Shown: positions 8,035 through 14,479 of the stretch, in pieces | How the letters are laid out: every line of letters starts with the position of its first letter | How positions within the stretch are numbered: the first letter of the stretch is position 1 | DNA from: Providencia rettgeri | GTDB lineage: Bacteria; Pseudomonadota; Gammaproteobacteria; Enterobacterales; Enterobacteriaceae | DNA length: 64,000 nt | Assembly: GCF_023205015.1 (NCBI RefSeq) | Contig: NZ_CP096258.1 | Span: forward strand, 1,488,001-1,552,000 | Direction of reading: 5' to 3' | The notes under the pieces: model-generated | Told to the model about the DNA's origin: nothing | Databases searched by the model: none | Seen by the model: the letters and a program-made list of their open reading frames with translations, nothing else | Made by a program: the position numbers and the translations under genes

Positions 8035-8201
8035 ACATCATATCAAAAATGGCAATCGCTATGGCTTCATTAGTATCACATAGCGCCTTATGGAGTATCA
8101 ACCATAGTCGCAGTTGGTACAGCTACCCAATATCAACTAAGCGCATCACAGGTCACGCAAAGATAAACCGAGCAGCCAAGAAGCGGAGGGCGAGAAAATG
8201 A
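8031..8201 (+). CDS. Hypothetical small basic protein with N-terminal hydrophobic helix
   Basis: A 56-residue protein: a hydrophobic stretch (about residues 3-20, IISKMAIAMASLVSHSALW) followed by a strongly basic tail (KINRAAKKRRARK). It may be membrane-associated. The start 8031 gives a 4-base overlap with ninB, although the frame itself is open from 7950. Unrecognised. Confidence 0.55.
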   Translation: MNIISKMAIAMASLVSHSALWSINHSRSWYSYPISTKRITGHAKINRAAKKRRARK

Positions 8202-8326
8202 CACCTCAAGAAAAACTAAAGCAACTAGATGAACGCTTAGATGAAGTGCATAAGCTAATTGTTTATCTAAATGAGTGCCGCAGGGAGTTAATAAATCGTC
8301 ACAATCTAAACAAGGAGAAGTTATGA
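8198..8326 (+). CDS. Hypothetical 42-residue coiled-coil protein
   Basis: A short frame reading MTPQEKLKQLDERLDEVHKL and on to a Cys-containing basic end. It is predicted to be almost entirely a heptad-patterned helix. ATGA overlaps at both ends (8198-8201 and 8323-8326) place it in a translationally coupled chain. Function unknown. Confidence 0.55.
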   Translation: MTPQEKLKQLDERLDEVHKLIVYLNECRRELINRHNLNKEKL

Positions 8327-8697
8327 CTCAGCAAGGTAAGAACGCGATTGAAATAATCAAAGCGGTTAGAGAGCTTGAATATTTCACCACAAAACAAGCG
8401 CAAAATATAACAGGAATCCCTTACTCAACAGTAAGTTACATTATCAGCCTAATGCGTAAATTTTCGGCTGTGTCAGTTGTAGGGAAAAGCAAAGGTACAT
8501 TGAAATACAAAATATCACCTGATGCTGTGCAGATTGTTAAGCGTGAATTTACTGAGGTTTTCAAGCCAGCACCTAAAAAAATAGACGATGAAATAGTAGG
8601 CCGTGGAATGGTCTATGTCGAAAAGGCTAATGTGCAAGGTATGGGTAGCGCATTCCTAAAACGCATGGATTCTTTGTTGAGTGAGGTGAGGGCATGA
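8323..8697 (+). CDS. Helix-turn-helix protein, nin region
   Basis: A 124-residue protein with a winged-helix/MarR-like N-terminal half: IIKAVRELEYFTTKQAQNIT and IPYSTVSYIISLMRKF (about residues 8-45), then a basic wing and a low-complexity C-terminus. It could regulate early or late gene expression. The frame is open upstream, but the ATG at 8323 has AAGGAGAAG and the ATGA overlap. No family assigned with certainty. Confidence 0.65.
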   Translation: MTQQGKNAIEIIKAVRELEYFTTKQAQNITGIPYSTVSYIISLMRKFSAVSVVGKSKGTLKYKISPDAVQIVKREFTEVFKPAPKKIDDEIVGRGMVYVEKANVQGMGSAFLKRMDSLLSEVRA

Positions 8698-8780
8698 AGA
8701 AGCAATTATTCTTTGGTCTCATTGTTGGCCTGATAGTTACCGCAGTTTGTATTTTCGTGGAGGCTGTTAAATATGGCTAA
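8694..8780 (+). CDS. 28-residue single-pass membrane peptide
   Basis: A very short frame, MKKQLFFGLIVGLIVTAVCI and an eight-residue tail, which is essentially one transmembrane helix after two Lys. ATGA overlap with the upstream gene and an 8-base overlap with ninG support real translation. Function unknown. Small membrane peptides at this site may alter the host envelope, which is inference. Confidence 0.5.
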   Translation: MKKQLFFGLIVGLIVTAVCIFVEAVKYG

Positions 8781-9366
8781 CCCAAGGCGACGGCGCTGTA
8801 AAATATGTAGAGAGTGGTTTTATCCCAAGTACGAAAATATAGAGTGGTGTAGTCCGGAACATGGAGCAGAATTAGCAATCAAACGGCGAAGTAAGGAGAG
8901 AGAAAAACTAGAAGCCAAACTCAAGAAAGAACAGAAGCAAAAAGAAGTAAAAGCCCGTGAAAAACTCAAAGCCCGCAAGTTAGCAGTAAAACCCCGCAGT
9001 TATTGGATTAAACAAGCACAACAAGCCGTCAACGCATATATCAGAGAAAGAGACCGTGATTTGCCCTGCATATCATGCGGAACGTTCCAATCTGCTCAGT
9101 GGGATGCTGGTCATTATCGGACTACCGCTGCGGCTCCACAACTGAGATTCGATGAGCTAAACATACATCGGCAATGCGTTGTTTGTAATCAGCATAAGTC
9201 GGGGAATCTAGTTCCGTATCGCGTAGAGCTTATTAATCGAATAGGACAGAAAGCCGTTGAGTCTATCGAGTGTGACCATGATCGCCACAAGTGGACTGTT
9301 GATGAATGTAAAACCATCAAAGAGGTTTTCAGGAAGAAACTAAAGGAGCTGAAAGATGTTCACTGA
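8773..9366 (+). CDS. ninG: NinG/Rap recombination endonuclease
   Basis: A 197-residue NinG (Rap) family protein. It has an N-terminal Cys cluster (CKICREWF, then WCSPEHG), a Lys/Glu-rich helix (about 40-80), and an HNH-like core with CISCGTF, DAGHY and NIHRQCVVCNQHKSGN (about 98-150). In lambda, Rap resolves branched recombination intermediates. It overlaps the next gene by 11 bases. Confidence 0.92.
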   Translation: MANPRRRRCKICREWFYPKYENIEWCSPEHGAELAIKRRSKEREKLEAKLKKEQKQKEVKAREKLKARKLAVKPRSYWIKQAQQAVNAYIRERDRDLPCISCGTFQSAQWDAGHYRTTAAAPQLRFDELNIHRQCVVCNQHKSGNLVPYRVELINRIGQKAVESIECDHDRHKWTVDECKTIKEVFRKKLKELKDVH

Positions 9367-9547
9367 CATAGACGCAGCAATTGAAGAGGCTAGATATCTG
9401 AAATCTCAATCAGGTGGTCGAGTTAATTTCTATGTTCTTCAAGTAATGGAATGCATGGAAGTGTTATGCGGAATTATGGAAGGCGTTAGGTATTTATATT
9501 CAACAGCCGATGACGACCATCACACAGTATTGCCGGAGGTAAGATGA
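9356..9547 (+). CDS. Hypothetical small protein between ninG and Q
   Basis: A 63-residue acidic protein, MFTDIDAAIEEARYLKSQSG, then a Cys/Met-rich helix. Unrecognised. It overlaps ninG by 11 bases and the Q-like gene by 4 bases, consistent with the coupled nin operon. Confidence 0.55.
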   Translation: MFTDIDAAIEEARYLKSQSGGRVNFYVLQVMECMEVLCGIMEGVRYLYSTADDDHHTVLPEVR

Positions 9548-10131
9548 GAAAGGCTTCATTTGAACAAATAGCTTACTTCAGAACTGAAAAGGAAATGAGG
9601 AAAAAGCTTTTCGGATCACTTCCAAAATTAAGTCCATCAGAAAGACCATGGACTAGATATATGCTTACCATATGGGGAAGAAGCCACCAAGGAGACGATT
9701 CTCCAGATGGCCTAAATATAAATGTTATTGGTCGACTAATGACAAGGGATGAATGGGACGACGGCTCAGCAACTTTGATTCGCGCCACTTTCGATAACTG
9801 TAGAAAGATGGGATACACAGGCAATGAGCTAATCGAAAAGGTAAAAGAAATTATTGCACCAAACAAATCAACACTCGGCGCACTTCGCCTCGCCAAAGAA
9901 AAAGATGACGCCGAATTTGTTGAAAAGTGTATTAACGAAATTTTACCAACGAGCAACCCGCTTCGTGATGTAGTTATTAAACGCTATAAGCAATGCAAAA
10001 GCCCGCAAAACATTCTAGAGGAGCTATCGAGGAAAACAGGTATAGACCTAGACTCAGCTAAACGTCGAGTTAGATGGGCTTGTGCGATGATTGAAGATGC
10101 TATTCATCCTATGGTTAGTGATATCAAGTAG
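9544..10131 (+). CDS. Q-like late antitermination protein
   Basis: A 195-residue protein at the Q position: last gene of the rightward early operon and immediately before the late promoter/terminator leader. It has WTRYMLTIWGRSHQGD with an INVIGRLM segment, a pattern I associate with DUF1133-type Q proteins, and a C-terminal sigma-like helix-turn-helix (LEELSRKTGIDLDSAKRRVR, about 160-180). It would load on RNA polymerase at the late promoter and allow read-through of the terminator at 10342. Family assignment is by position and pattern. Confidence 0.65.
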   Translation: MRKASFEQIAYFRTEKEMRKKLFGSLPKLSPSERPWTRYMLTIWGRSHQGDDSPDGLNINVIGRLMTRDEWDDGSATLIRATFDNCRKMGYTGNELIEKVKEIIAPNKSTLGALRLAKEKDDAEFVEKCINEILPTSNPLRDVVIKRYKQCKSPQNILEELSRKTGIDLDSAKRRVRWACAMIEDAIHPMVSDIK

Positions 10132-10169
10132 CATTATTTTCTATGTAATTTATTAATAGGAGAAATCTA

Positions 10170-10196
10170 TTGCATTCTGCGCCTAAATAGTATACT
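10170..10196 (+). promoter_or_regulatory. Candidate late promoter (pR'-like)
   Basis: TTGCAT (10170-10175) and TATACT (10191-10196) with a short 15-base spacer lie 38 bases after the Q-like gene. The location, followed by a structured leader and a terminator, is that of lambda pR'. The short spacer makes it a suboptimal promoter on its own. Confidence 0.45.
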
Positions 10197-10248
10197 GTTT
10201 ATGTTATGCTCGGTCGTGAAAGGCAAAGAGCAGGTAACAAGGTAAAAG

Positions 10249-10312
10249 AGGCGGCACTTGTTATCGATCCCGCCTAGTTGGTCACTTCGTCTATTTGGAC
10301 TGGAACTCCAAC
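10249..10312 (+). ncRNA. Structured late leader RNA
   Basis: Two adjacent helices: AGGCGG (10249-10254) / CCGCCT (10270-10275), and GTTGG (10277-10281) / CCAAC (10308-10312) with an internal GTC/GAC pair. They lie between the late promoter and the terminator at 10342, so a short constitutive RNA of about 165 bases (the 6S RNA of lambda is the analogue) would be made in the absence of Q. No frame of note crosses it on the plus strand. Confidence 0.45.
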
Positions 10313-10341
10313 CGCATCGGCTGAGAGGTCGAAGAAAACAG

Positions 10342-10366
10342 AGCCTCACTTCGGTGGGGCTTTTCT
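10342..10366 (+). terminator. Late leader terminator (tR'-like)
   Basis: AGCCTCAC, TTCG loop, GTGGGGCT, then TTTTCTC: an 8-bp stem with one G-U pair, a stable UUCG loop and a U tract. It is the natural target of the Q-like antiterminator. Confidence 0.8.
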
Positions 10367-10382
10367 CGTTATAGAGGTTTAT

Positions 10383-10427
10383 ATGCTTGATGAATTCGAA
10401 GGCTTCGACGAATTTGACGGATTTTAA
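10383..10427 (+). CDS. Possible 14-residue micro-ORF (DEFEGFDEFDGF)
   Basis: ATG 10383, preceded by AGAGG, opens a 14-codon frame, MLDEFEGFDEFDGF, directly after the late terminator. The peptide is a near-repeat of acidic and Phe residues. The DNA is also self-complementary (TCGAAGGCTTCGA, and ATTCCC...GGGAAT just downstream), so the sequence may instead be kept for RNA structure. Low confidence that it is translated. Confidence 0.25.
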   Translation: MLDEFEGFDEFDGF

Positions 10428-10553
10428 TTCCCCCGAATTCGAGGGAATAAACAGAACGTGGTAACAACGGGCATATCGCCTTAGTAAATCCCGACTGGTG
10501 CATGAGTAACGTTCCATGCCGTTAGCCCACGAAACGGGCATTAATTCCAACTC

Positions 10554-10568
10554 TCCGGAATTTCCGGA
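10554..10568. repeat. 15-base palindrome TCCGGAATTTCCGGA
   Basis: TCCGGAA, T, TTCCGGA is a perfect inverted repeat in the non-coding stretch between the late leader and the next gene. It may be a protein-binding site or a short hairpin. The stretch 10428-10625 holds no other gene that I can support. Confidence 0.5.
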
Positions 10569-10583
10569 TAGTTCATATTCAAG

Positions 10584-10606
10584 AGGTCGCCTAGTGCGGC
10601 TTTTTT
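10584..10606 (+). terminator. Terminator upstream of the 10691 unit
   Basis: AGGTCGC, CTAGT loop, GCGGCTT then TTTT: a 7-bp stem with two G-U pairs and a U tract. It would isolate the next gene from late read-through in the lysogen. Confidence 0.6.
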
Positions 10607-10625
10607 CGTATTAAGCTTTAATGAT

Positions 10626-10652
10626 TTGTATTTTCAGTGTAGAGGGTATAAT
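10626..10652 (+). promoter_or_regulatory. Promoter of the 10691 gene
   Basis: TTGTAT (10626-10631) and a consensus TATAAT (10647-10652) with 15-base spacing (or TTTGTA with 16). The initiation point near 10659 would exclude the ATG at 10655 as a start. Confidence 0.55.
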
Positions 10653-10690
10653 TAATGTGCAATTTAATTATGAATAAGGATTATACATTT

Positions 10691-10978
10691 ATGACTGAAA
10701 TAGATTTCGAAGCTCTAGGTCGTTGTCATCACTTAAGGTCTAAGATTGCAGATGCGGCTCGTAAGCGTGATGATGCATTTAGAGGTATGACAGAAAAATA
10801 CTGCCCAGACCCTAACCCGTATGAGAGAGTCCACGAAGTTGATATTCAAGAGTTTCATCAAAAATCAAAAGAATTTGAGTCAGCTAATGATGAACTTACT
10901 GCGCTTGTAAACGAGTATAACAAATGGGCAGAAAAGGCGGGTGAGCGCCCAATGAAATGGTTTAAAACCCGCTATTGA
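10691..10978 (+). CDS. Hypothetical protein in an autonomous unit (moron)
   Basis: A 95-residue charged, mostly helical protein (MTEIDFEALGRCHHLRSKIA and a heptad-like middle, FHQKSKEFESANDELTALVN). Unrecognised. It has its own near-consensus promoter upstream and its own terminator downstream, and sits between Q and the lysis genes: the layout of a moron expressed in the lysogen. Starts at 10655 or 10670 are possible, but 10691 has AAGGA upstream and lies beyond the likely transcription start. Confidence 0.65.
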   Translation: MTEIDFEALGRCHHLRSKIADAARKRDDAFRGMTEKYCPDPNPYERVHEVDIQEFHQKSKEFESANDELTALVNEYNKWAEKAGERPMKWFKTRY

Positions 10979-10995
10979 TATTATTCAAATATAAA

Positions 10996-11018
10996 AGATC
11001 ACTTCGGTGGTCTTTTTT
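10996..11018 (+). terminator. Terminator after the 10691 unit
   Basis: GATCAC, TTCG, GTGGTC then TTTTTT: a 6-bp stem with one G-U pair, a stable UUCG loop and a long U tract. Confidence 0.85.
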
Positions 11019-11120
11019 CGTATACGCCGCCACAGAATTCTAATCACACACACTTAATTGACGCATAGAGATTGTGCGCGGCTATCTATTAACTAAATTC
11101 CTCCAACGTAGGGGGTGAGT

Positions 11121-11438
11121 ATGAAATATATGAATAACACTCCTGAATGGCTGGATCATTTTCTTGGTTGGATTTCCTCAGCAAAAGAACAAGCTGCTGC
11201 GGCTGGTCTAGCTGGGACTGTTGCAATATTGCGTGGGATGTATAACGGCGGCGGCTGGAAGAAGACCCTGCTAGATGGTGCGTTGTGTGCATTCTTCGGG
11301 TGGTTCGCTAAAGACTTACTAGCAGCTATGGGTATGAACCCTGAATTTGCTTATTTCACTAGTGTACTGATTGGCTACTGGGGCGTAGAAACGCTGAGTA
11401 AAATGATTAAAGGTAAGGCAGGAGTGAATAATGACTGA
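11121..11438 (+). CDS. Holin, lambda/P2-type (Phage_holin_3 family)
   Basis: A 105-residue holin. After a short N-terminus, the LAGTVAILRGMYNGGGWKKT pattern, LLDGALCAFFGWFAKDLLAA and FTSVLIGYWGVETLSKMIKG match the family that precedes endolysins in many enterobacterial prophages. Three hydrophobic segments are visible. Possible starts crowd the site: GTG 11115, ATG 11121 and ATG 11130 (MKYMNN). This recalls the dual-start holin/antiholin motif of lambda S. It overlaps the endolysin by 8 bases. Confidence 0.88.
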   Translation: MKYMNNTPEWLDHFLGWISSAKEQAAAAGLAGTVAILRGMYNGGGWKKTLLDGALCAFFGWFAKDLLAAMGMNPEFAYFTSVLIGYWGVETLSKMIKGKAGVNND

Positions 11439-11913
11439 ACCTAAATGGCTAGCTGAAGCCAGAAAAGAAATTGGCGTATCTGAACATACTACGACTGGCT
11501 CTCAAGCCGTCGATCAGATGTGGATTGATAGCAAGTTACGTGGATTAGTTGGTACAGCAAAAACCGTTCCTTGGTGTGCTGGTTTCGTCAATGCCATGTT
11601 AGAGCGAGCAGGTATTAAATCCCCTCGCAAAGATGCCTCAAGTTCATTCGATACTTTCGGACAGAAACTAACTGAGCCTAAATACGGTTGCATCGTTCGC
11701 TTCTCTCGTTCGGGTGGTGGTCATGTTGGTTTCTGTGTCGGTAAAACTGAAAATGGCTCACTTCTTATCTTGGGTGGTAATCAATCAGACGCAGTAAACA
11801 TCAAAGCGTTTGGAACTGACCGAGTAGTCGCTTATCGCTGGCCTGATGGCGTTGAAGTAGATAACCGACCGCTACCTATTGGTGATGCTGCGTTATCAGT
11901 GAAAGAGTCGTGA
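11431..11913 (+). CDS. Endolysin, CHAP-like (TIGR02594 family)
   Basis: A 160-residue cysteine peptidase-type endolysin. The catalytic Cys is in PWCAGFVNAML (about residue 50) and the His in GGHVGFCVG (about 94). The LGGNQSDAVNIKAFG segment is a family signature. It would cleave peptidoglycan after holin opening. No signal-anchor is visible, so export depends on the holin. Confidence 0.88.
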   Translation: MTEPKWLAEARKEIGVSEHTTTGSQAVDQMWIDSKLRGLVGTAKTVPWCAGFVNAMLERAGIKSPRKDASSSFDTFGQKLTEPKYGCIVRFSRSGGGHVGFCVGKTENGSLLILGGNQSDAVNIKAFGTDRVVAYRWPDGVEVDNRPLPIGDAALSVKES

Positions 11914-11914
11914 C

Positions 11915-12310
11915 ATGAGTGATATAGCCAAAGAGTTATTAAAAATAGCGATAAAGTATTTGATTGCTTTCATACCGCTATTAGTTGCGCTCTTTTTTAT
12001 TTATCAAAACTCAAAATTAGAGCGTGAAATTAAATCACTGAATGGCGAATTATCAGCAAGCCAGATACTAAACAAAGTAACCCAATCAGCCATTACTCTT
12101 CACTATCAAGTATCACTCGACAACATCAAAGCAAAGCAATTAGAGGACTCAGAGCATGTCAAAGTTAAGACTGCTATCAAAACAGTGCTCAAGGACAATG
12201 AGTGCGCTAATACTGCTGTGCCTGACGATGTTGTTAGTGAGCTGCGGAAGTACGAAAGAGATTTACGTGCCCGTGCAGCCAGTACCGATACCAGCCCACT
12301 TAACCGCTGA
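11915..12310 (+). CDS. Rz-like inner-membrane spanin
   Basis: A 131-residue protein with one N-terminal transmembrane helix (about 12-30, IKYLIAFIPLLVALFFIYQN) and a long periplasmic coiled-coil (about 35-120), the i-spanin architecture. It starts 1 base after the endolysin stop. With the lipoprotein encoded in its +1 frame it would fuse inner and outer membranes at lysis. Confidence 0.85.
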   Translation: MSDIAKELLKIAIKYLIAFIPLLVALFFIYQNSKLEREIKSLNGELSASQILNKVTQSAITLHYQVSLDNIKAKQLEDSEHVKVKTAIKTVLKDNECANTAVPDDVVSELRKYERDLRARAASTDTSPLNR

Positions 12311-12455
12311 TTGCGAATTACCAGTCATACCAGAAAGGATGAAGTGGGGCGACTTGCCTGTGTTGCTAACGGATGCGATGAACTCAATAGCAAAGTGTAA
12401 CTTGGACAAGAAAGCTATTAGAGAAATCGAAAAAGCGAGGATGTCCCCGCTTTAA
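12156..12455 (+). CDS. Rz1-like outer-membrane spanin lipoprotein
   Basis: A 99-residue lipoprotein that begins inside Rz in another frame and extends 145 bases beyond it. It has a basic N-region, hydrophobic core and lipobox LLVSC (lipidated Cys at about residue 30), then a Pro-rich segment (YVPVQPVPIPAH) as in Rz1 proteins. A shorter start at 12198 would remove the basic N-region and is less likely. The C-terminus (DKKAIREIE) reappears as a remnant at 12833. Confidence 0.85.
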   Translation: MSKLRLLSKQCSRTMSALILLCLTMLLVSCGSTKEIYVPVQPVPIPAHLTADCELPVIPERMKWGDLPVLLTDAMNSIAKCNLDKKAIREIEKARMSPL

Positions 12456-12459
12456 CTAA

Positions 12460-12675
12460 TCATCCAACCTTGCGATAAGGGTAGCCAGCTTTTTTGATAT
12501 AGACATCAAAATACTGACCTTTGGATGGTGCGCTCATTAATCCGCTATGAATATGAGCAGGTACATTTAAATACTGATAAATGCCACTGCTGTGAAATGC
12601 AATTTCTAACACATGAGTGGCTGGGTCATAACCAACTGATTGAAGGTTTGAAGATGAAACAGGAACACGATTCAA
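12460..12675 (-). CDS. KTSC domain protein (moron)
   Basis: A 71-residue protein of the KTSC domain family: PVSSSNLQSVGYDPATHVLE, then YQYLNVP, then the terminal LMSAPSKGQYFD and YPYRKV. KTSC domains are fused to or found near RNA-processing and other enzymes. The free-standing form is common in prophages with unknown role. It is on the strand opposite to the late operon, inserted directly after Rz1. Confidence 0.85.
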   Translation of the reverse strand: MNRVPVSSSNLQSVGYDPATHVLEIAFHSSGIYQYLNVPAHIHSGLMSAPSKGQYFDVYIKKAGYPYRKVG

Positions 12676-12827
12676 TTTCTAAATCTCCTATTAACGGGAA
12701 AAGTCCCGAGGAAATATTAGAACATTTTAACAAATATAACTTCGTTGACGATCACGGACACCGATTGGAGTTCTGTCAGGACTTCATTGATCTTGTGACT
12801 CTTACCACAAAGTTAAATAAATCTTAA
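12654..12827 (+). CDS. Hypothetical small protein beside the KTSC gene
   Basis: A 57-residue acidic helical protein (MKQEHDSISKSPINGKSPEE, then ILEHFNKYNF). The start at 12654 follows a GAAGG. It overlaps the 5' end of the minus-strand KTSC gene by 22 bases, so the two are divergent and overlapping and probably arrived as one cassette. Unrecognised. Confidence 0.45.
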   Translation: MKQEHDSISKSPINGKSPEEILEHFNKYNFVDDHGHRLEFCQDFIDLVTLTTKLNKS

Positions 12828-12832
12828 CTCTC

Positions 12833-12901
12833 GACAAAAAAGCAATACGGGAAATTGAACAACAAAGAAATGCCCCAAATATCGGGGCGAAGCGAGAATA
12901 A
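12833..12901 (+). pseudogene. Remnant of a second Rz1 C-terminus
   Basis: Read from 12833 the sequence encodes DKKAIREIEQQRNAPNIGAK then RE and a stop. The first nine residues are identical to residues 84-92 of the Rz1-like protein, with the DNA partly diverged. No start codon or signal peptide is attached. The KTSC cassette therefore lies between an intact Rz1 and a second, diverged Rz1 3' end, as expected if it recombined into or beside that gene. Confidence 0.75.
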
Positions 12902-13034
12902 CAGTTCATGAATGTGACGTCACTATACGTTAATCGTGAATTACTACAATATTAAAAAGGTAGTAATCTCAATCAGATATTACAAATCAGAGTCTCTCAA
13001 TAGCGGGGCTTTTTAATGCCTACAGGAGAATCAA

Positions 13035-13226
13035 ATGCAACCACATCAACAACGAGTAGTAGATGAGAAAGCTGAGTTAGACGACAAAATCACAAAGCTG
13101 ACAACTTTCATTAATGGCGATATCTGCAAGACGCTAGAGCATCGCGACCAAGAGTTATTGAGTAATCAATTAGGTCATATGCGCAGTTACTCTGAAACTT
13201 TATCTCAGCGCATTGAGCGATTCTAA
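13035..13226 (+). CDS. crAss001_48-related small protein
   Basis: A 63-residue helical protein with the pattern MQPHQQRVVDEKAELDDKIT, KLTTFI and the terminal MRSYSETLSQRI. From memory this matches the small family named after crAss001 gene 48, common in enterobacterial prophages and of unknown role. AGGAG precedes the ATG. The gap before it (12902-13034) holds only a 10-base palindrome, GTGACGTCAC, at 12914. Confidence 0.65.
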   Translation: MQPHQQRVVDEKAELDDKITKLTTFINGDICKTLEHRDQELLSNQLGHMRSYSETLSQRIERF

Positions 13227-13270
13227 AGAACAACCCCGACAGGGTTAGATAAATCGTTTATCCATTAAGG

Positions 13271-13450
13271 AGAGTGATCACTATCTTGACTGCTAGGAAC
13301 AGACTAGAAGTGGCTTAGCAGAGTATCGCTAGGCTGCGAACTCTACGCATTTCACCGCTCATTCACAGAGCAATTCTAAAACGTCGAATCCAATCACTTT
13401 GATATGAGCCTTCGAGGAAGTCAGTTATAGCTGGCGAGCTTCGACGGGCT
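13271..13450 (+). ncRNA. Structured RNA upstream of KilA-N gene (C4-like candidate)
   Basis: A closing helix AGAGTGAT (13271-13278) / ATCACTTT (13393-13400) encloses three hairpins: CTGCTA/TAGCAG (13290-13295/13316-13321), GAGTaTCGC/GCGAACTC around loop TAGGCT (13321-13343), and GCTC/GAGC (13357-13371). Downstream, GTCGAA (13383-13388)/TTCGAC (13439-13444) and GTCAG/CTGGC (13420-13435) form alternative stems ahead of TTTTCT. This multibranch layout before an antirepressor-type gene resembles the P1 C4 antisense RNA. The family call is inference. Confidence 0.55.
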
Positions 13451-13496
13451 GATTTTCTATGTGAACGAGGGTTCATTTCAAATGAAGGTAATACGT

Positions 13497-14264
13497 ATGA
13501 ATAATATTATTCCTCTCGAATATGATGGACACCCTGTGCGTTTTAATAACGACGGATGGATCAATGCTACCGATATAGCAGCTAAATTTGGGAAAGTGCC
13601 CAATGAGTGGGTCAGGCTTCCTGAAACAATAGCATATATTCAAGCACTTGAAGGTAGATACGGGAAAATCCCGTATGTAAAAACTAGCAAAGCTAGGAAA
13701 GATAGGGGTGGCGGAACATGGCTACACTCTAAATTAGCTGTGCGTTTCGCTCGCTGGTTGTCTGTTGATTTTGAAATATGGTGTGATGAACAAATTGATG
13801 CTCTTATCCGTGGCAATATGCCAGTTTATAACGATGAGAGAATCAATGCGATATTCTTACTTGATAAGCCAACATCATGGGAAAAGCGTTTTCAACAACC
13901 TTTCTATCAAGCATTAAGCCGAATGTCTGGCTTGCCTTATTCTGGTCATGTCGGCGGTTGCCCATCGTTATTTGGGATGATAACAGCTAAGTGGGTATAT
14001 CAGGCTGTACTACCTGATTCTGTTTATGAAGAAGCTAAGCAGATGGCAAAGGACAGTAAAGATAAAATACACCAATACCTAAAACCAGAAGCTTTACAAC
14101 TGGTGCAGGATCAATTAGTCGCTGTCACTACTTTAGCTAACGGTTGCATTGACTATAAAGACTTTGAAGCTAGATGCGTTCAGGCTTTTGGAAAGTCAGG
14201 AATGCAGGGACTTCTAGTCTTTCCAAGCAATCGACAGCCATCACACACTGTAACATTACAATAG
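13497..14264 (+). CDS. KilA-N domain protein with P63C-like C-terminus
   Basis: A 255-residue phage regulator. The N-terminal KilA-N domain (about 1-100) has VRFNNDGWINATDIAAKFGK and LAVRFARWLSVDFEIWCDEQ. The C-terminal half has KPTSWEKRFQQPFYQALSRM and LPYSGHVGGCPSLFGMI, a P63C-like pattern. KilA-N proteins often act as antirepressors or DNA-binding lytic regulators. ATG 13497 has GAAGG eight bases upstream, while ATG 13482 and GTG 13461 are weaker alternatives. It is followed at once by a terminator, so it is its own unit within the late region. Confidence 0.82.
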   Translation: MNNIIPLEYDGHPVRFNNDGWINATDIAAKFGKVPNEWVRLPETIAYIQALEGRYGKIPYVKTSKARKDRGGGTWLHSKLAVRFARWLSVDFEIWCDEQIDALIRGNMPVYNDERINAIFLLDKPTSWEKRFQQPFYQALSRMSGLPYSGHVGGCPSLFGMITAKWVYQAVLPDSVYEEAKQMAKDSKDKIHQYLKPEALQLVQDQLVAVTTLANGCIDYKDFEARCVQAFGKSGMQGLLVFPSNRQPSHTVTLQ

Positions 14265-14284
14265 GTCGCTCAGCGGCCTTTTTT
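14264..14284 (+). terminator. Terminator after KilA-N gene
   Basis: GGTCGC, TCA, GCGGCC then TTTTTT. It begins at the last base of the KilA-N stop codon. Confidence 0.85.
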
Positions 14285-14296
14285 ATTGGGTGGAAT

Positions 14297-14476
14297 ATGA
14301 AAACAGGAACATTGGAACTACAAATTTCAGTGAAATTTAAATGGTGGGTCAATCCATACATATCCACCTTAAAACTATTTTGCCTAACGCTTGGTATTGA
14401 ACCGAACTACGAAAAGGTAGGCGAGTTCATTGCTAAGCATGGGCTGATTACAACGAAACACATAACAACAAGGTAA
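14297..14476 (+). CDS. Hypothetical protein upstream of terminase
   Basis: A 59-residue protein (MKTGTLELQISVKFKWWVNP, YISTLKLFCLTLG, GEFIAKHGL). I recall close relatives immediately upstream of terminase genes in many enterobacterial siphophages, with no known function. The frame is open upstream, but 14297 is preceded by GGTGG and lies beyond the terminator. Confidence 0.65.
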   Translation: MKTGTLELQISVKFKWWVNPYISTLKLFCLTLGIEPNYEKVGEFIAKHGLITTKHITTR

Positions 14477-14479
14477 ATC

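Noticed and set aside
9573..9956. 127-codon frame antisense to the Q-like gene
   Set aside because: Ser/Pro/Leu-rich shadow of the real gene without a ribosome site or domain.
10167..10550. 127-codon minus-strand frame across the late leader
   Set aside because: It covers the promoter, leader RNA and terminator read on the other strand. No ribosome site or recognisable domain.
12857..12892. GCCCC/GGGGC hairpin as a terminator
   Set aside because: It lies within the Rz1 remnant and has no U tract after it (GAAGCGAG follows).
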